From Leclercia pneumoniae (GTDB lineage: Bacteria; Pseudomonadota; Gammaproteobacteria; Enterobacterales; Enterobacteriaceae), in NCBI RefSeq assembly GCF_017348915.1, contig NZ_CP071383.1, positions 4,278,001-4,342,000 of the forward strand: DNA of 64,000 nucleotides. The letters are read 5' to 3'. Position numbers and translations under genes: made by a program. A model generated the notes under the pieces. The model was not told the DNA's origin, did no database searches, and worked only from the letters and a program-made list of their open reading frames with translations. This document shows positions 36,256 to 44,580 of the stretch, piece after piece. Within the stretch, counting starts at the first letter, position 1. Each line of letters begins with the position of its first letter.

Positions 36256-36632
36256 AACTTTGCCTCAGGCATTTAGAAATAGCGCGTTATTGTACACGGA
36301 TTAATCGCACTACAAAACAGGATCACAAACATCCCCCGCAAACAAGTATTGCAGAGATGCTTTGTGATCACTTTCACGGAGCGGTAAAAGGGCACTTTAA
36401 CGTAAATTGCACCAATATGGTGCTTAATGTTCACATTGAAGCACTATACTGGTGCAACATGACCATCATGGTGCAGCCCTTTTGCACTATAGTGCGCATG
36501 ATAACGCCTTTTTAGGGTATTTTAAAAGTTGGCACAGATTTCGCTTTATAAAAAACATGGCATCCAGCCAGTACAAACAGAAATTGAAGACCTCGTTACC
36601 ACGACGACAATGACCAATCTGGAGAGTTAAGT
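36256..36632 (+). promoter_or_regulatory. glnA control region: NtrC enhancers and glnAp2
   Basis: This 377-bp gap is regulatory, with no gene. NtrC (GlnG) sites of the TGCACC-N5-GGTGCA type are TGCACCAATATGGTGCT (36408-36424) and AGCACTATACTGGTGCA (36440-36456). Weaker copies lie around 36462-36478 and 36482-36496. The sigma-54 promoter TGGCACAGATTTCGCT is at 36530-36545, with GG at 36531-36532 and GC at 36543-36544, spaced by exactly 10. The strong sites lie about 85-130 bp upstream of the promoter, as in E. coli glnAp2. A sigma-70 promoter glnAp1 is expected further upstream but could not be pinned down. Confidence 0.92.
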
Positions 36633-38042
36633 ATGTCCGCTGAACACGTTTTGACGATGCTGAACGAACATGAAGTGAAGTTTGTTGATCTGCGCTTCAC
36701 CGATACCAAAGGTAAAGAACAGCACGTCACTATTCCTGCTCATCAGGTAAACGCCGAATTCTTTGAAGAAGGCAAAATGTTTGACGGCTCCTCCATTGGT
36801 GGCTGGAAAGGCATTAACGAATCCGACATGGTTCTGATGCCAGATGCAACCACTGCGCTCATTGACCCGTTCTTCGAAGAACCAACCCTGATCATCCGTT
36901 GCGATATCCTCGAACCAGGCACGCTGCAGGGTTACGACCGCGACCCGCGCTCCATCGCGAAGCGCGCTGAAGAGTACCTGCGTTCCACCGGCATCGCAGA
37001 TACCGTTCTGTTTGGGCCAGAGCCAGAGTTCTTCCTGTTTGACGACATCCGTTTCGGCGCGACCATTTCAGGTTCCCATGTTGCTATCGATGACATCGAA
37101 GGTGCATGGAACTCCTCCACCAAATACGAAGGTGGTAACAAAGGTCACCGTCCTGGCGTGAAAGGCGGTTACTTCCCGGTTCCTCCGGTCGACTCTTCAC
37201 AGGACATCCGCTCTACCATGTGTCTGATCATGGAAGAGATGGGCCTGGTGGTTGAAGCACACCACCACGAAGTGGCAACGGCTGGCCAGAACGAAATCGC
37301 GACCCGCTTCAACACCATGACCAAAAAAGCGGACGAGATTCAGATCTACAAATACGTTGTTCACAACGTGGCACACCGCTTCGGTAAAACAGCGACCTTT
37401 ATGCCAAAACCGATGTTTGGCGATAACGGTTCTGGTATGCACTGCCACATGTCTCTGTCCAAGAACGGTACCAACCTGTTCTCTGGCGACAAGTATGCTG
37501 GTCTGTCCGAGCAGGCGCTGCACTACATTGGCGGTGTGATCAAACACGCTAAAGCCATCAACGCCCTGGCGAACCCAACCACCAACTCCTATAAGCGTCT
37601 GGTCCCAGGCTACGAAGCGCCGGTTATGCTGGCCTACTCTGCCCGTAACCGTTCTGCTTCTATCCGTATCCCGGTTGTTGCCTCTCCGAAAGCGCGTCGT
37701 ATCGAAGTGCGCTTCCCGGACCCAGCGGCTAACCCATACCTGTGCTTCGCCGCGCTGCTGATGGCTGGCTTGGACGGTATCAAGAACAAGATCCACCCTG
37801 GCGAAGCCATGGACAAAAACCTGTACGACCTGCCGCCAGAAGAAGCGAAAGAGATCCCACAGGTTGCCGGTTCTCTGGAAGAAGCCCTGCAGGCGCTGGA
37901 CGCAGACCGTGAGTTCCTGACCGCGGGCGGCGTGTTCACCGATGAAGCTATCGACGCTTACATCGCGCTGCGCACTGAAGAAAACGACCGCGTGCGTATG
38001 ACTCCGCACCCGGTTGAGTTCGAGCTGTACTACAGCGTTTAA
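36633..38042 (+). CDS. glnA: Glutamine synthetase type I
   Basis: A 469-residue dodecameric enzyme making glutamine from glutamate, ammonia and ATP. Signature regions are [33 protein letters not shown] and NRSASIRIP. The adenylylation site Tyr397 lies in [10 protein letters not shown], so activity is controlled by GlnE. Transcription is from glnAp2 under NtrC when nitrogen is scarce, with an RBS (GGAGAG) 9 bases before the ATG. It heads the glnA-glnL-glnG operon. Confidence 0.99.
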   Translation: MSAEHVLTMLNEHEVKFVDLRFTDTKGKEQHVTIPAHQVNAEFFEEGKMFDGSSIGGWKGINESDMVLMPDATTALIDPFFEEPTLIIRCDILEPGTLQGYDRDPRSIAKRAEEYLRSTGIADTVLFGPEPEFFLFDDIRFGATISGSHVAIDDIEGAWNSSTKYEGGNKGHRPGVKGGYFPVPPVDSSQDIRSTMCLIMEEMGLVVEAHHHEVATAGQNEIATRFNTMTKKADEIQIYKYVVHNVAHRFGKTATFMPKPMFGDNGSGMHCHMSLSKNGTNLFSGDKYAGLSEQALHYIGGVIKHAKAINALANPTTNSYKRLVPGYEAPVMLAYSARNRSASIRIPVVASPKARRIEVRFPDPAANPYLCFAALLMAGLDGIKNKIHPGEAMDKNLYDLPPEEAKEIPQVAGSLEEALQALDADREFLTAGGVFTDEAIDAYIALRTEENDRVRMTPHPVEFELYYSV

Positions 38043-38146
38043 GTTAGAGATGAAAACCTGGCGAATTTCTTGTCATAAAACGAAAGACGCCAGAAGATTT
38101 TTTGTTGCCGTGGAAACTTTCAGCCCATCTTCGGATGGGCTTTTTT
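38043..38146 (+). terminator. glnA 3' UTR with terminator (GlnZ sRNA source)
   Basis: The stem AGCCCATC (38122-38129), TTCG loop and GATGGGCT (38134-38141) are followed by six T. It reduces read-through into glnL. In E. coli and Salmonella this 3' UTR is processed into the sRNA GlnZ; the same architecture is present here, but processing cannot be judged from sequence. Confidence 0.85.
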
Positions 38147-38191
38147 CACCACCAACAACCTGATTTGACGAGTTTTTTACCGCGAAAACCC

Positions 38192-38213
38192 TATACTGCA
38201 CTAAAAGAGTGCA
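38192..38213 (+). promoter_or_regulatory. glnL promoter -10 with overlapping NtrC site
   Basis: TATACT (38192-38197) runs into TGCACTAAAAGAGTGCA (38197-38213), a symmetric NtrC-type site. A site over the start point matches NtrC repression of glnLp in E. coli, keeping GlnL and GlnG low until nitrogen limitation drives read-through from glnAp2. Confidence 0.8.
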
Positions 38214-38235
38214 ATCAACGTCAGGAGACTGCTGA

Positions 38236-39285
38236 ATGGCAACTGGCACGCTGCCCGATGCTGGGCAGATCCTCAATTCACTGATTAACAGCATCTTACT
38301 GGTCGATGATGAGCTGGCTGTTCATTTCGCCAACCCAGCGGCACAGCAGCTGCTCGCCCAGAGTTCACGCAAACTGTTCGGCACCCCGCTGCCGGAACTC
38401 TTAAGTTATTTTTCGCTGAATATTGGTCTGATGCAGGAGAGTCTGCAGGCGGGCCAGGGCTTTACCGATAACGAAGTGACGCTGGTGATTGACGGGCGCT
38501 CGCATATTCTCTCCCTGACCGCCCAGCGGCTGCCTGAAGGATTAATTCTGCTTGAGATGGCGCCGATGGATAATCAGCGTCGCCTGAGCCAGGAACAGCT
38601 TCAGCATGCGCAGCAGGTTGCCGCCCGCGATCTGGTGCGGGGATTGGCCCATGAAATCAAGAATCCGCTTGGCGGACTGCGGGGTGCTGCGCAACTGCTC
38701 ACCAAAGCCCTGCCCGACCCTGCGCTGGCGGAATATACCAATGTCATCATTGAGCAGGCAGACCGTCTGCGTAATCTGGTGGACCGTTTGCTTGGCCCGC
38801 AGCAGCCCGGTATGCACGTCACGGAGAGCATTCACAAGGTCGCCGAGCGCGTGGTGAAACTGGTCTCTATGGAGCTGCCTGAAAACGTCACTCTGGTGCG
38901 GGATTACGATCCCAGCCTTCCCGAACTGCCACATGATCCGGACCAGGTTGAGCAGGTTCTTCTCAATATTGTGCGTAATGCCTTGCAGGCATTAGGACCT
39001 CAGGGCGGTGAAATTGTGCTGCGTACGCGTACGGCGTTCCAGCTAACGCTGCACGGGGTGCGCTATCGTCTGGCCGCGCGGATTGATGTGGAAGATAACG
39101 GCCCAGGCATTCCTTCCCAGCTGCAGGACACGATCTTTTACCCCATGGTAAGCGGTCGCGAAGGTGGCACCGGGCTGGGCTTATCCATTGCCCGTAATTT
39201 GATTGATCAGCATTCCGGCAAAATTGAATTTACCAGTTGGCCGGGTCATACCGAGTTTTCGGTTTACCTGCCGATTCGGAAATAG
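38236..39285 (+). CDS. glnL: Nitrogen regulation sensor kinase NtrB
   Basis: A 349-residue cytoplasmic histidine kinase/phosphatase. The N-terminal PAS domain (about 10-110) precedes the dimerisation helix with phospho-acceptor His139 ([12 protein letters not shown]). The ATP-binding domain has the N box [10 protein letters not shown]1 DNGPGIP and G2 GGTGLGLS. It phosphorylates GlnG when GlnB is uridylylated. It lies 11 bp before glnG. Confidence 0.98.
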   Translation: MATGTLPDAGQILNSLINSILLVDDELAVHFANPAAQQLLAQSSRKLFGTPLPELLSYFSLNIGLMQESLQAGQGFTDNEVTLVIDGRSHILSLTAQRLPEGLILLEMAPMDNQRRLSQEQLQHAQQVAARDLVRGLAHEIKNPLGGLRGAAQLLTKALPDPALAEYTNVIIEQADRLRNLVDRLLGPQQPGMHVTESIHKVAERVVKLVSMELPENVTLVRDYDPSLPELPHDPDQVEQVLLNIVRNALQALGPQGGEIVLRTRTAFQLTLHGVRYRLAARIDVEDNGPGIPSQLQDTIFYPMVSGREGGTGLGLSIARNLIDQHSGKIEFTSWPGHTEFSVYLPIRK

Positions 39286-39296
39286 AGGGTTAAGTT

Positions 39297-40709
39297 ATGC
39301 AACGAGGGATAGTCTGGGTAGTTGATGACGATAGCTCCATCCGCTGGGTGCTTGAACGTGCGCTAACCGGCGCAGGGTTACATTGCACAACCTTTGAAAG
39401 CGGCAACGACGTGCTCGACGCACTCACCACCAAAACCCCGGATGTGCTGTTATCTGACATCCGCATGCCCGGCATGGACGGGCTGGCGCTGTTGAAGCAG
39501 ATAAAGCAGCGTCATCCAATGCTTCCGGTCATCATAATGACCGCACACTCGGATCTGGACGCAGCCGTTAGCGCCTATCAGCAAGGGGCCTTCGACTATC
39601 TGCCCAAGCCGTTTGATATTGATGAAGCCGTGGCGTTGGTTGAACGCGCGATTAGCCATTATCAGGAGCAGCAACAGCCACGTAACACGCCGGACTTTGG
39701 CCCCACCACCGATATCATTGGCGAAGCGCCCGCAATGCAGGATGTGTTCCGCATTATCGGTCGTTTGTCGCGCTCCTCTATCAGCGTGCTGATTAACGGT
39801 GAATCGGGCACCGGTAAAGAACTGGTCGCACATGCTCTGCATCGCCACAGCCCGCGGGCAAAAGCCCCCTTTATCGCCCTGAACATGGCGGCGATCCCCA
39901 AAGACCTGATTGAGTCTGAACTCTTTGGTCACGAAAAAGGAGCCTTTACCGGCGCAAATACTATTCGTCAGGGGCGATTTGAGCAGGCCGATGGCGGCAC
40001 GCTCTTCCTGGATGAGATCGGCGACATGCCGCTGGATGTACAGACACGTTTACTGCGCGTACTGGCTGATGGCCAGTTCTATCGCGTGGGCGGCTATGCC
40101 CCGGTGAAGGTGGACGTGCGTATTATTGCGGCCACCCATCAGAATCTGGAGATGCGGGTGCAGGAGGGCAAATTCCGTGAGGATCTGTTCCACCGCCTGA
40201 ACGTCATCCGTGTACACCTGCCGCCGCTGCGTGAGCGTCGAGAGGACATTCCACGTCTGGCGCGTCATTTCCTGCAGGTTGCGGCCCGAGAACTGGGCGT
40301 TGAAGCGAAGTTGCTGCACCCGGAGACGGAAGCGGCATTAACGCGTCTGGCATGGCCTGGTAACGTGCGTCAGCTGGAAAATACCTGTCGCTGGCTGACG
40401 GTCATGGCAGCGGGCCAGGAAGTGCTGATTCAGGATCTGCCGCCTGAGCTGTTTGAAGCGCCTGTTCCGGAAAGCGCTGGCGGCCAGACATTGCCCGACA
40501 ACTGGGCAACGCTGCTGGCCCAGTGGGCTGACCGTGCGCTGCGTTCCGGTCATCAAAACCTGCTTTCCGAGGCGCAACCGGAGATGGAACGTACTCTGCT
40601 CACCACTGCGCTGCGTCATACCCAGGGGCATAAGCAGGAGGCGGCACGCCTGCTGGGTTGGGGACGCAATACGTTGACGCGCAAGTTAAAAGAGCTGGGA
40701 ATGGAGTAG
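39297..40709 (+). CDS. glnG: Nitrogen regulator NtrC (sigma-54 activator)
   Basis: A 470-residue response regulator. The receiver domain carries phospho-acceptor Asp54 (LLSDIRMPG). The central AAA+ domain has Walker A GESGTGKE and the GAFTGA loop that contacts sigma-54, and the C-terminal Fis-like helix-turn-helix ends the protein ([19 protein letters not shown]). It binds the sites upstream of glnA. It is the last gene of the operon. Confidence 0.98.
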   Translation: MQRGIVWVVDDDSSIRWVLERALTGAGLHCTTFESGNDVLDALTTKTPDVLLSDIRMPGMDGLALLKQIKQRHPMLPVIIMTAHSDLDAAVSAYQQGAFDYLPKPFDIDEAVALVERAISHYQEQQQPRNTPDFGPTTDIIGEAPAMQDVFRIIGRLSRSSISVLINGESGTGKELVAHALHRHSPRAKAPFIALNMAAIPKDLIESELFGHEKGAFTGANTIRQGRFEQADGGTLFLDEIGDMPLDVQTRLLRVLADGQFYRVGGYAPVKVDVRIIAATHQNLEMRVQEGKFREDLFHRLNVIRVHLPPLRERREDIPRLARHFLQVAARELGVEAKLLHPETEAALTRLAWPGNVRQLENTCRWLTVMAAGQEVLIQDLPPELFEAPVPESAGGQTLPDNWATLLAQWADRALRSGHQNLLSEAQPEMERTLLTTALRHTQGHKQEAARLLGWGRNTLTRKLKELGME

Positions 40710-40765
40710 CACGCGTACCGATTGTAAAAATGGGCAGTCAGGTGCAATTTGCTGCATTTTTATAC

Positions 40766-40813
40766 TTTACTGTTCCGATGAGTTGGGTATGATCTCGCCC
40801 GAAAATCGGGGAG
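40766..40813 (+). promoter_or_regulatory. yshB promoter and RBS-sequestering hairpin
   Basis: TTTACT (40766-40771) and TATGAT (40788-40793), spaced 16 bp, form a plausible sigma-70 promoter. The transcript would start near the hairpin CTCGCCCGA (40794-40802) with TCGGGGAG (40806-40813), which contains the GGGGAG ribosome-binding sequence of yshB. Confidence 0.55.
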
Positions 40814-40820
40814 AGTCATC

Positions 40821-40943
40821 ATGCTGGAATCAATTATCACTATGGCGGCAGGAAGCATCGAGGCGGGTGCAGCTGCCGGCCATACGCCGCAAACCGCAAT
40901 CGCTGCGGTGCTCTGTGCGGCACTGGTTGGGCTGTTTAGCTGA
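40821..40943 (+). CDS. yshB: Small membrane protein YshB
   Basis: A 40-residue protein: start MLESIITMAAGSIEAGAAAG, then a hydrophobic C-terminal helix (TAIAAVLCAALVGLFS). The first residues and HTPQTAIAAVLCAALVGLFS match E. coli YshB, a small membrane protein encoded at the same place between glnG and hemN. It is a few residues longer in the middle. GGGGAGAG lies 5-10 bases before the ATG. In Salmonella YshB has been linked to intracellular growth; its role here is unknown. Confidence 0.88.
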   Translation: MLESIITMAAGSIEAGAAAGHTPQTAIAAVLCAALVGLFS

Positions 40944-40949
40944 CCGAAA

Positions 40950-40972
40950 CCCCTCTCCCCCTGGGAGAGGGG
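40950..40972. repeat. Palindromic repeat between yshB and hemN
   Basis: A 10-bp stem, CCCCTCTCCC (40950-40959) and GGGAGAGGGG (40963-40972), with a 3-base loop sits between convergent stops. It is the same repeat type as at 1645 and 5251. It may act as a terminator-like or stabilising hairpin for both genes, but there is no T-run. Confidence 0.7.
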
Positions 40973-40978
40973 TACATA

Positions 40979-42352
40979 TCAAATGACGCGCGAGAACTGC
41001 TGTAGACGCGCTTTCTGACGCAAATATGCGTCGAAACACATGCAGATATTACGAATCAATAAACGCCCTTTCGGCGTCACTTCAATTGCGTGCTCGTTAA
41101 CATCCACCAGCCCATCTTTCGCCAGCGGTGCGAGCAGACTCATATCTTCTGCAAAGTAGTCGCTAAATTGCAGATCCCATTGCGCTTCTACCTCACTAAA
41201 GTCGAGACGGAAGTTGCAGATAAGTGCTTTGATCACATCACGACGGATGCAGTCGTCACGCGTTAACGCGATGCCGCGCCAGAGCGCATTACCGGTTTCA
41301 TCAACCTGCTGATAATAGAGCTTTAACTCTTTCTGATTTTGCGCGTAGCAGTCACCCAGCATGCTGATTGCCGAGACACCCATCCCCAGCAGATCGGTAT
41401 CGCCCTGCGTGGTATAGCCCTGGAAATTACGGTGCAGTACCCCTTCGCGCTGAGCAATTGCCAGCTCGTCATCCGGGCGGGCGAAGTGATCCATCCCGAT
41501 AAACTGATAGCCGGTTTCGGTCAGCGAGGCGATGGTTTCCTGCAGGATATCCAGCTTCTGCTGGGCAGAAGGCAGATCGGCCTCTTTAATTTTGCGCTGA
41601 GCGGCAAACAGCGTCGGCAGGTGCGCATAGTTGAAAACACTCAGACGGTCCGGGTTAAGTTCGCCCACGCGCTTCAACGTGAAGGCGAAGCTCTCAGGCG
41701 TTTGCTTAGGCAGACCGTAAATCAGATCTATGTTGGTCGAGGTAAACCCGATATCACGCGCGTGGTTGAGCAGGGCAAAGATAAAGTCTTCGTCCTGCTC
41801 GCGGTTAACCAGCCGCTGGACCTCTTTGTTAAAGTCCTGCACGCCCATACTCAGACGGTTGAATCCTTCAGCGCGGAGGTGATCCAGCACATCCAGTTCG
41901 ATTTCGCGTGGGTCGACTTCAATCGAGATCTCAGCGTCATCGATGAAAGTGAAGTGATTACGCAGCAGCGTCATCAAACGGCTAATCTGCGCTTTATTCA
42001 GATAGGTTGGTGTGCCGCCGCCCCAGTGCAGCTGAGTGACGTGGCGACCCGCAAAAAGCGGCGCACGATGCACAATTTCTTGTTCTAGCGCATCCAGATA
42101 CTGATCGGCTTTATGCTGCTGGCGGGTAACAATTTTATTGCAGCCGCAGAAATAGCAGAGCTTGTGGCAGAAAGGAATATGAACATACAGGGAGAGCGGG
42201 CGCTCAGGATAACGCGCAACAGCCTGCAAAAAATCGGGTTCTTTGAACGCGTCTGAAAACTCAAGCGCGGTCGGATACGAGGTATAACGTGGCCCGGAAT
42301 AGTTATATTTCTGGATCAGGGCCAGATCCCAGTCGATGGTTGGTACAGACAT
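40979..42352 (-). CDS. hemN: Oxygen-independent coproporphyrinogen III oxidase
   Basis: A 457-residue radical SAM enzyme that decarboxylates coproporphyrinogen III to protoporphyrinogen IX without oxygen. The [4Fe-4S]/SAM motif is CHKLCYFCGC (Cys62, 66, 69), and HWGGGTPTYL is the glycine-rich SAM segment. The ATG at 42352 is chosen because GGAGG lies about 8 bases upstream; a GTG two codons earlier sits too close to it. The start immediately follows the stop of a small basic open frame. Confidence 0.97.
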   Translation of the reverse strand: MSVPTIDWDLALIQKYNYSGPRYTSYPTALEFSDAFKEPDFLQAVARYPERPLSLYVHIPFCHKLCYFCGCNKIVTRQQHKADQYLDALEQEIVHRAPLFAGRHVTQLHWGGGTPTYLNKAQISRLMTLLRNHFTFIDDAEISIEVDPREIELDVLDHLRAEGFNRLSMGVQDFNKEVQRLVNREQDEDFIFALLNHARDIGFTSTNIDLIYGLPKQTPESFAFTLKRVGELNPDRLSVFNYAHLPTLFAAQRKIKEADLPSAQQKLDILQETIASLTETGYQFIGMDHFARPDDELAIAQREGVLHRNFQGYTTQGDTDLLGMGVSAISMLGDCYAQNQKELKLYYQQVDETGNALWRGIALTRDDCIRRDVIKALICNFRLDFSEVEAQWDLQFSDYFAEDMSLLAPLAKDGLVDVNEHAIEVTPKGRLLIRNICMCFDAYLRQKARLQQFSRVI

Positions 42353-42354
42353 GC

Positions 42355-42537
42355 TCACTCCCTCCGTTGGTGTCGCGTTCGTTTACGGCGGCCCGGCCTG
42401 GTTCCTGTAGGCGCCAGCATCCGGGTGCGCAGCCACTTCTGTCGCCGCGACAACCGCCGTAGTTTAACGAATAACCACACCAGATAACATACAACCGGAA
42501 GGGTTATAAGCAGGACAACTGTACCTGCCGGGTGCAA
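42355..42537 (-). CDS. Hypothetical small basic membrane protein between yihI and hemN
   Basis: A 60-codon open frame from TTG (42537) to TGA (42355) fills the yihI-hemN gap almost exactly: it starts 3 bases after the yihI stop and ends 2 bases before the hemN start. The translation has one clear N-terminal transmembrane segment (GTVVLLITLPVVCYLVWLFV) followed by about 36 residues very rich in Arg and Lys, as expected for a positive-inside anchor. GGTGG lies about 11 bases before the TTG. The family was not recognised, and coding is unproven because the start codon is weak. A position-conserved membrane protein (DUF2489) at this junction in Vibrio is a possible distant parallel from memory. 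Confidence 0.4.
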   Translation of the reverse strand: MHPAGTVVLLITLPVVCYLVWLFVKLRRLSRRQKWLRTRMLAPTGTRPGRRKRTRHQRRE

Positions 42538-42540
42538 ATG

Positions 42541-43059
42541 TTAATTTCCACCTTTCAGAAGACGCATCATATCTTCTTTCTTTTCTTCTTCTTCGTCTTC
42601 TTCTTCTTCGTCGTCGTAAGACAGACCAAGCTTCTGCATCAGTTCGTCGATGCGGTCCAGTTTAGCATCTACCCAGGACTGCTCTTCGGCGGTCAGGGCT
42701 TCACCCTCTTCAAGACGTTCCAGCAGCGCGTCCAGGCGCTCATCGTTCTCCAGCATATCCAGCTCAGCCTGCGGTGAAAGCATAGGTTTCTCGCTCTTTG
42801 GTTTGTGCTGCTTAGTGACTGGGGTGTCGGTCACGCCCAGTGGAATGGGAGTTTTACTGCCAATACGTGGATCTTTCTGCTGTTTGTTCTTCGCAGAAGA
42901 ACCGGATGCACCGCTTCCGCTGGCACGACTGCCCGCAGCATGACCACGATGCTTTTTATCGCGCTTACGATCGCGTGCTTCCTGATTCAGTTCTTCACGC
43001 GTTTTGCGTCGGGCTTTTGCGGGGCGCTTAGCACCTGCTGCAGAGGTCGGTTTTTTCAT
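42541..43059 (-). CDS. yihI: Der GTPase-activating protein YihI
   Basis: A 172-residue protein, basic in the N-terminal half ([20 protein letters not shown]) and strongly acidic at the end ([15 protein letters not shown]). The central segment [12 protein letters not shown] and the helical [20 protein letters not shown] match E. coli YihI, which stimulates the GTPase Der and so modulates 50S assembly. The csrC sRNA gene lies directly upstream on the same strand. Confidence 0.95.
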   Translation of the reverse strand: MKKPTSAAGAKRPAKARRKTREELNQEARDRKRDKKHRGHAAGSRASGSGASGSSAKNKQQKDPRIGSKTPIPLGVTDTPVTKQHKPKSEKPMLSPQAELDMLENDERLDALLERLEEGEALTAEEQSWVDAKLDRIDELMQKLGLSYDDEEEEDEEEEKKEDMMRLLKGGN

Positions 43060-43129
43060 GGTGTTTTGTCTTTTACGTCGTTTTCTTCAGTATAGAATTG
43101 CGGCGAAATCTAGCAGAAAGCAAGCAAAG

Positions 43130-43369
43130 AAAAAAGGCGACAGAGCAATCTGTCGCCTTTTTTCCTGACTCTTACCCTTATCGGGTCTCACGTTCCGTGT
43201 ATGCCTTCAACAAACCCTGTTTTTCCGTTAGCAGATACCGTCCGTGATATGTTCCCTTTCCTTTTAAACGCCTCCAGGCGTTCGTCATCCTGACTATCCT
43301 GAGTCTTCGCCTCCTGGCGCTCCTGACCCTTATCCTTAAGTCCGTATCCTGTTGGCATCCTCGCCGTTG
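43130..43369 (-). ncRNA. csrC: CsrC sRNA (CsrA antagonist)
   Basis: About 240 nt on the minus strand between yihI and engB, the E. coli csrC location. It carries about 15 GGA motifs, many in hairpin-like contexts (CGCCAGGAGGCG, CGCCTGGAGGCG), which titrate the translational regulator CsrA. The 3' end is the terminator GGCGACAGA/TCTGTCGCC plus six T, nearly identical to E. coli CsrC. The 5' end is set by aligning GCGAGGA with position 6-12 of the E. coli RNA and may be off by a few bases. An open frame on this strand is a shadow. Confidence 0.93.
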
Positions 43370-43640
43370 AAAGATACTTTACCGTCCTGAAGTAAACTAA
43401 CAAGCCACTCGCGTTATTTAACGCTTAATTTCAGAATTGGCTGAATACCTAATCACCTGATTTTAATCATTTTGATTTTCATATGCCCTACGATTTCTCT
43501 GAAATCTCCCATAGGCTGAATGGCATATCTCTTACAAAGTTTATGGTTTTTACTTACAGAGCCAGTGCCAATGGGAAAAGCCTTTTTGTTCTGTTCAGGT
43601 ATAATCCCCCTCAACGTTACGAATTTCTGGAGACAACCAC
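43370..43640. promoter_or_regulatory. csrC-engB divergent intergenic region
   Basis: 271 bp between the CsrC 5' end and engB. A TAAAGT/TATCTT-type -10 stretch lies just upstream of csrC on the minus strand. The engB side is AT-rich with GGAGAC before the GTG start. No gene is seen. Confidence 0.5.
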
Positions 43641-44267
43641 GTGACCAAGCTGAATTATCACCAGACGCATTTTGTTCTGAGTGCGCCTGATATCCGTCAT
43701 TTGCCTGCTGATACTGGTCTTGAAGTGGCATTTGCCGGCCGGTCAAACGCGGGGAAATCCAGCGCCCTGAACACGCTGGCCAATCAAAAAAGCCTTGCCC
43801 GTACTTCTAAAACGCCGGGGCGTACGCAACTTATTAACCTGTTCGAAGTGGCGCCAGGTAAACGCCTGGTCGACTTGCCTGGCTACGGCTATGCAGAAGT
43901 TCCGGAAGAGATGAAGCTGAAATGGCAGCGCGCGCTCGGTGAGTATCTGGAAAAACGTCTGTGCCTGAAAGGGTTAGTGGTACTGATGGATATCCGTCAT
44001 CCGCTTAAAGATCTCGATCAGCAGATGATCAACTGGGCCGTCGAGAGCGATATCCAGGTGCTAGTTTTGTTAACCAAAGCTGACAAGCTGGCCAGCGGAG
44101 CACGTAAGGCGCAGCTGAATATGGTGCGCGAGGCAGTACTGGCCTTTAACGGCGATGTTCAGGTTGAAGCGTTTTCTTCTCTGAAGAAGCAAGGCGTGGA
44201 TAAGCTGCGTGAGAAGTTAGATAGCTGGTATAACGAGCTGGAACCCGCGACAGAAGCGGAAGAGTGA
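43641..44267 (+). CDS. engB: Ribosome biogenesis GTP-binding protein EngB/YsxC
   Basis: A 208-residue essential GTPase for large-subunit assembly (YihA in E. coli). G1 is [10 protein letters not shown]3 [12 protein letters not shown]4 TKAD and G5 SSLKKQGVD. It starts with GTG at 43641, with GGAGAC upstream, as the E. coli gene also uses a non-ATG start. The stop is followed by a terminator. Confidence 0.96.
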   Translation: MTKLNYHQTHFVLSAPDIRHLPADTGLEVAFAGRSNAGKSSALNTLANQKSLARTSKTPGRTQLINLFEVAPGKRLVDLPGYGYAEVPEEMKLKWQRALGEYLEKRLCLKGLVVLMDIRHPLKDLDQQMINWAVESDIQVLVLLTKADKLASGARKAQLNMVREAVLAFNGDVQVEAFSSLKKQGVDKLREKLDSWYNELEPATEAEE

Positions 44268-44272
44268 TAATC

Positions 44273-44298
44273 AGCGCGGCGATGTCCGCGCTTTTTTT
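44273..44298 (+). terminator. Terminator after engB
   Basis: The stem AGCGCGG (44273-44279) and CCGCGCT (44286-44292) is followed by a run of seven T. Confidence 0.9.
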
Positions 44299-44323
44299 GG
44301 CTCAAATATTTTCTTTGCCCCAA

Positions 44324-44432
44324 TAAAAAACGCCCCAGTCATTACTGACTGGGGCGGCTAAAATATTCAGCCAAATCCGATTACGTGAAGTAAAAGGTCT
44401 GAAAGATAGAACATCTTACCTCTGTACCCTAC
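44324..44432 (-). ncRNA. spf: Spot 42 sRNA
   Basis: 109 nt on the minus strand between engB and polA, as in E. coli. As far as memory allows, it matches E. coli Spot 42 at every base, from the 5' GTAGGGTACAGAGG to the terminator hairpin GCCCCAGTCA...TGACTGGGGC plus TTTTTT. It is an Hfq-dependent repressor of galK and other carbon-use genes, itself repressed by CRP-cAMP. Confidence 0.97.
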
Positions 44433-44469
44433 GTCGTTAACTCTACTCTTTTTTGGGTTATAGACAAAG

Positions 44470-44532
44470 CACTTTTTGTAGTTTTTTTTCATTCTTTACA
44501 TAGGTAAATCGAATGATCGTCACAAAAAGTGC
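44470..44532. promoter_or_regulatory. Inverted repeat between spf and polA
   Basis: GCACTTTTTGT (44470-44480) and ACAAAAAGTGC (44522-44532) are perfect 11-bp inverted arms separated by 41 bp that include an AT-rich stretch and TGACGATCATTCG on the minus strand. They flank the expected CRP-controlled spf promoter region just downstream of polA. Confidence 0.55.
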
Positions 44533-44580
44533 TTAGTTATGTTGCTTACTTACAGGAAATTCCCTTTTCCCCCAGTATGT

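Noticed and set aside
35161-36276. 371-codon open frame antisense to typA
   Set aside because: It is opposite the conserved typA, with no recognisable domain.
43188-43403. 71-codon open frame on the minus strand between yihI and engB
   Set aside because: It lies inside CsrC sRNA; the GGA-rich repeats and terminator explain the sequence, and the frame has no RBS.
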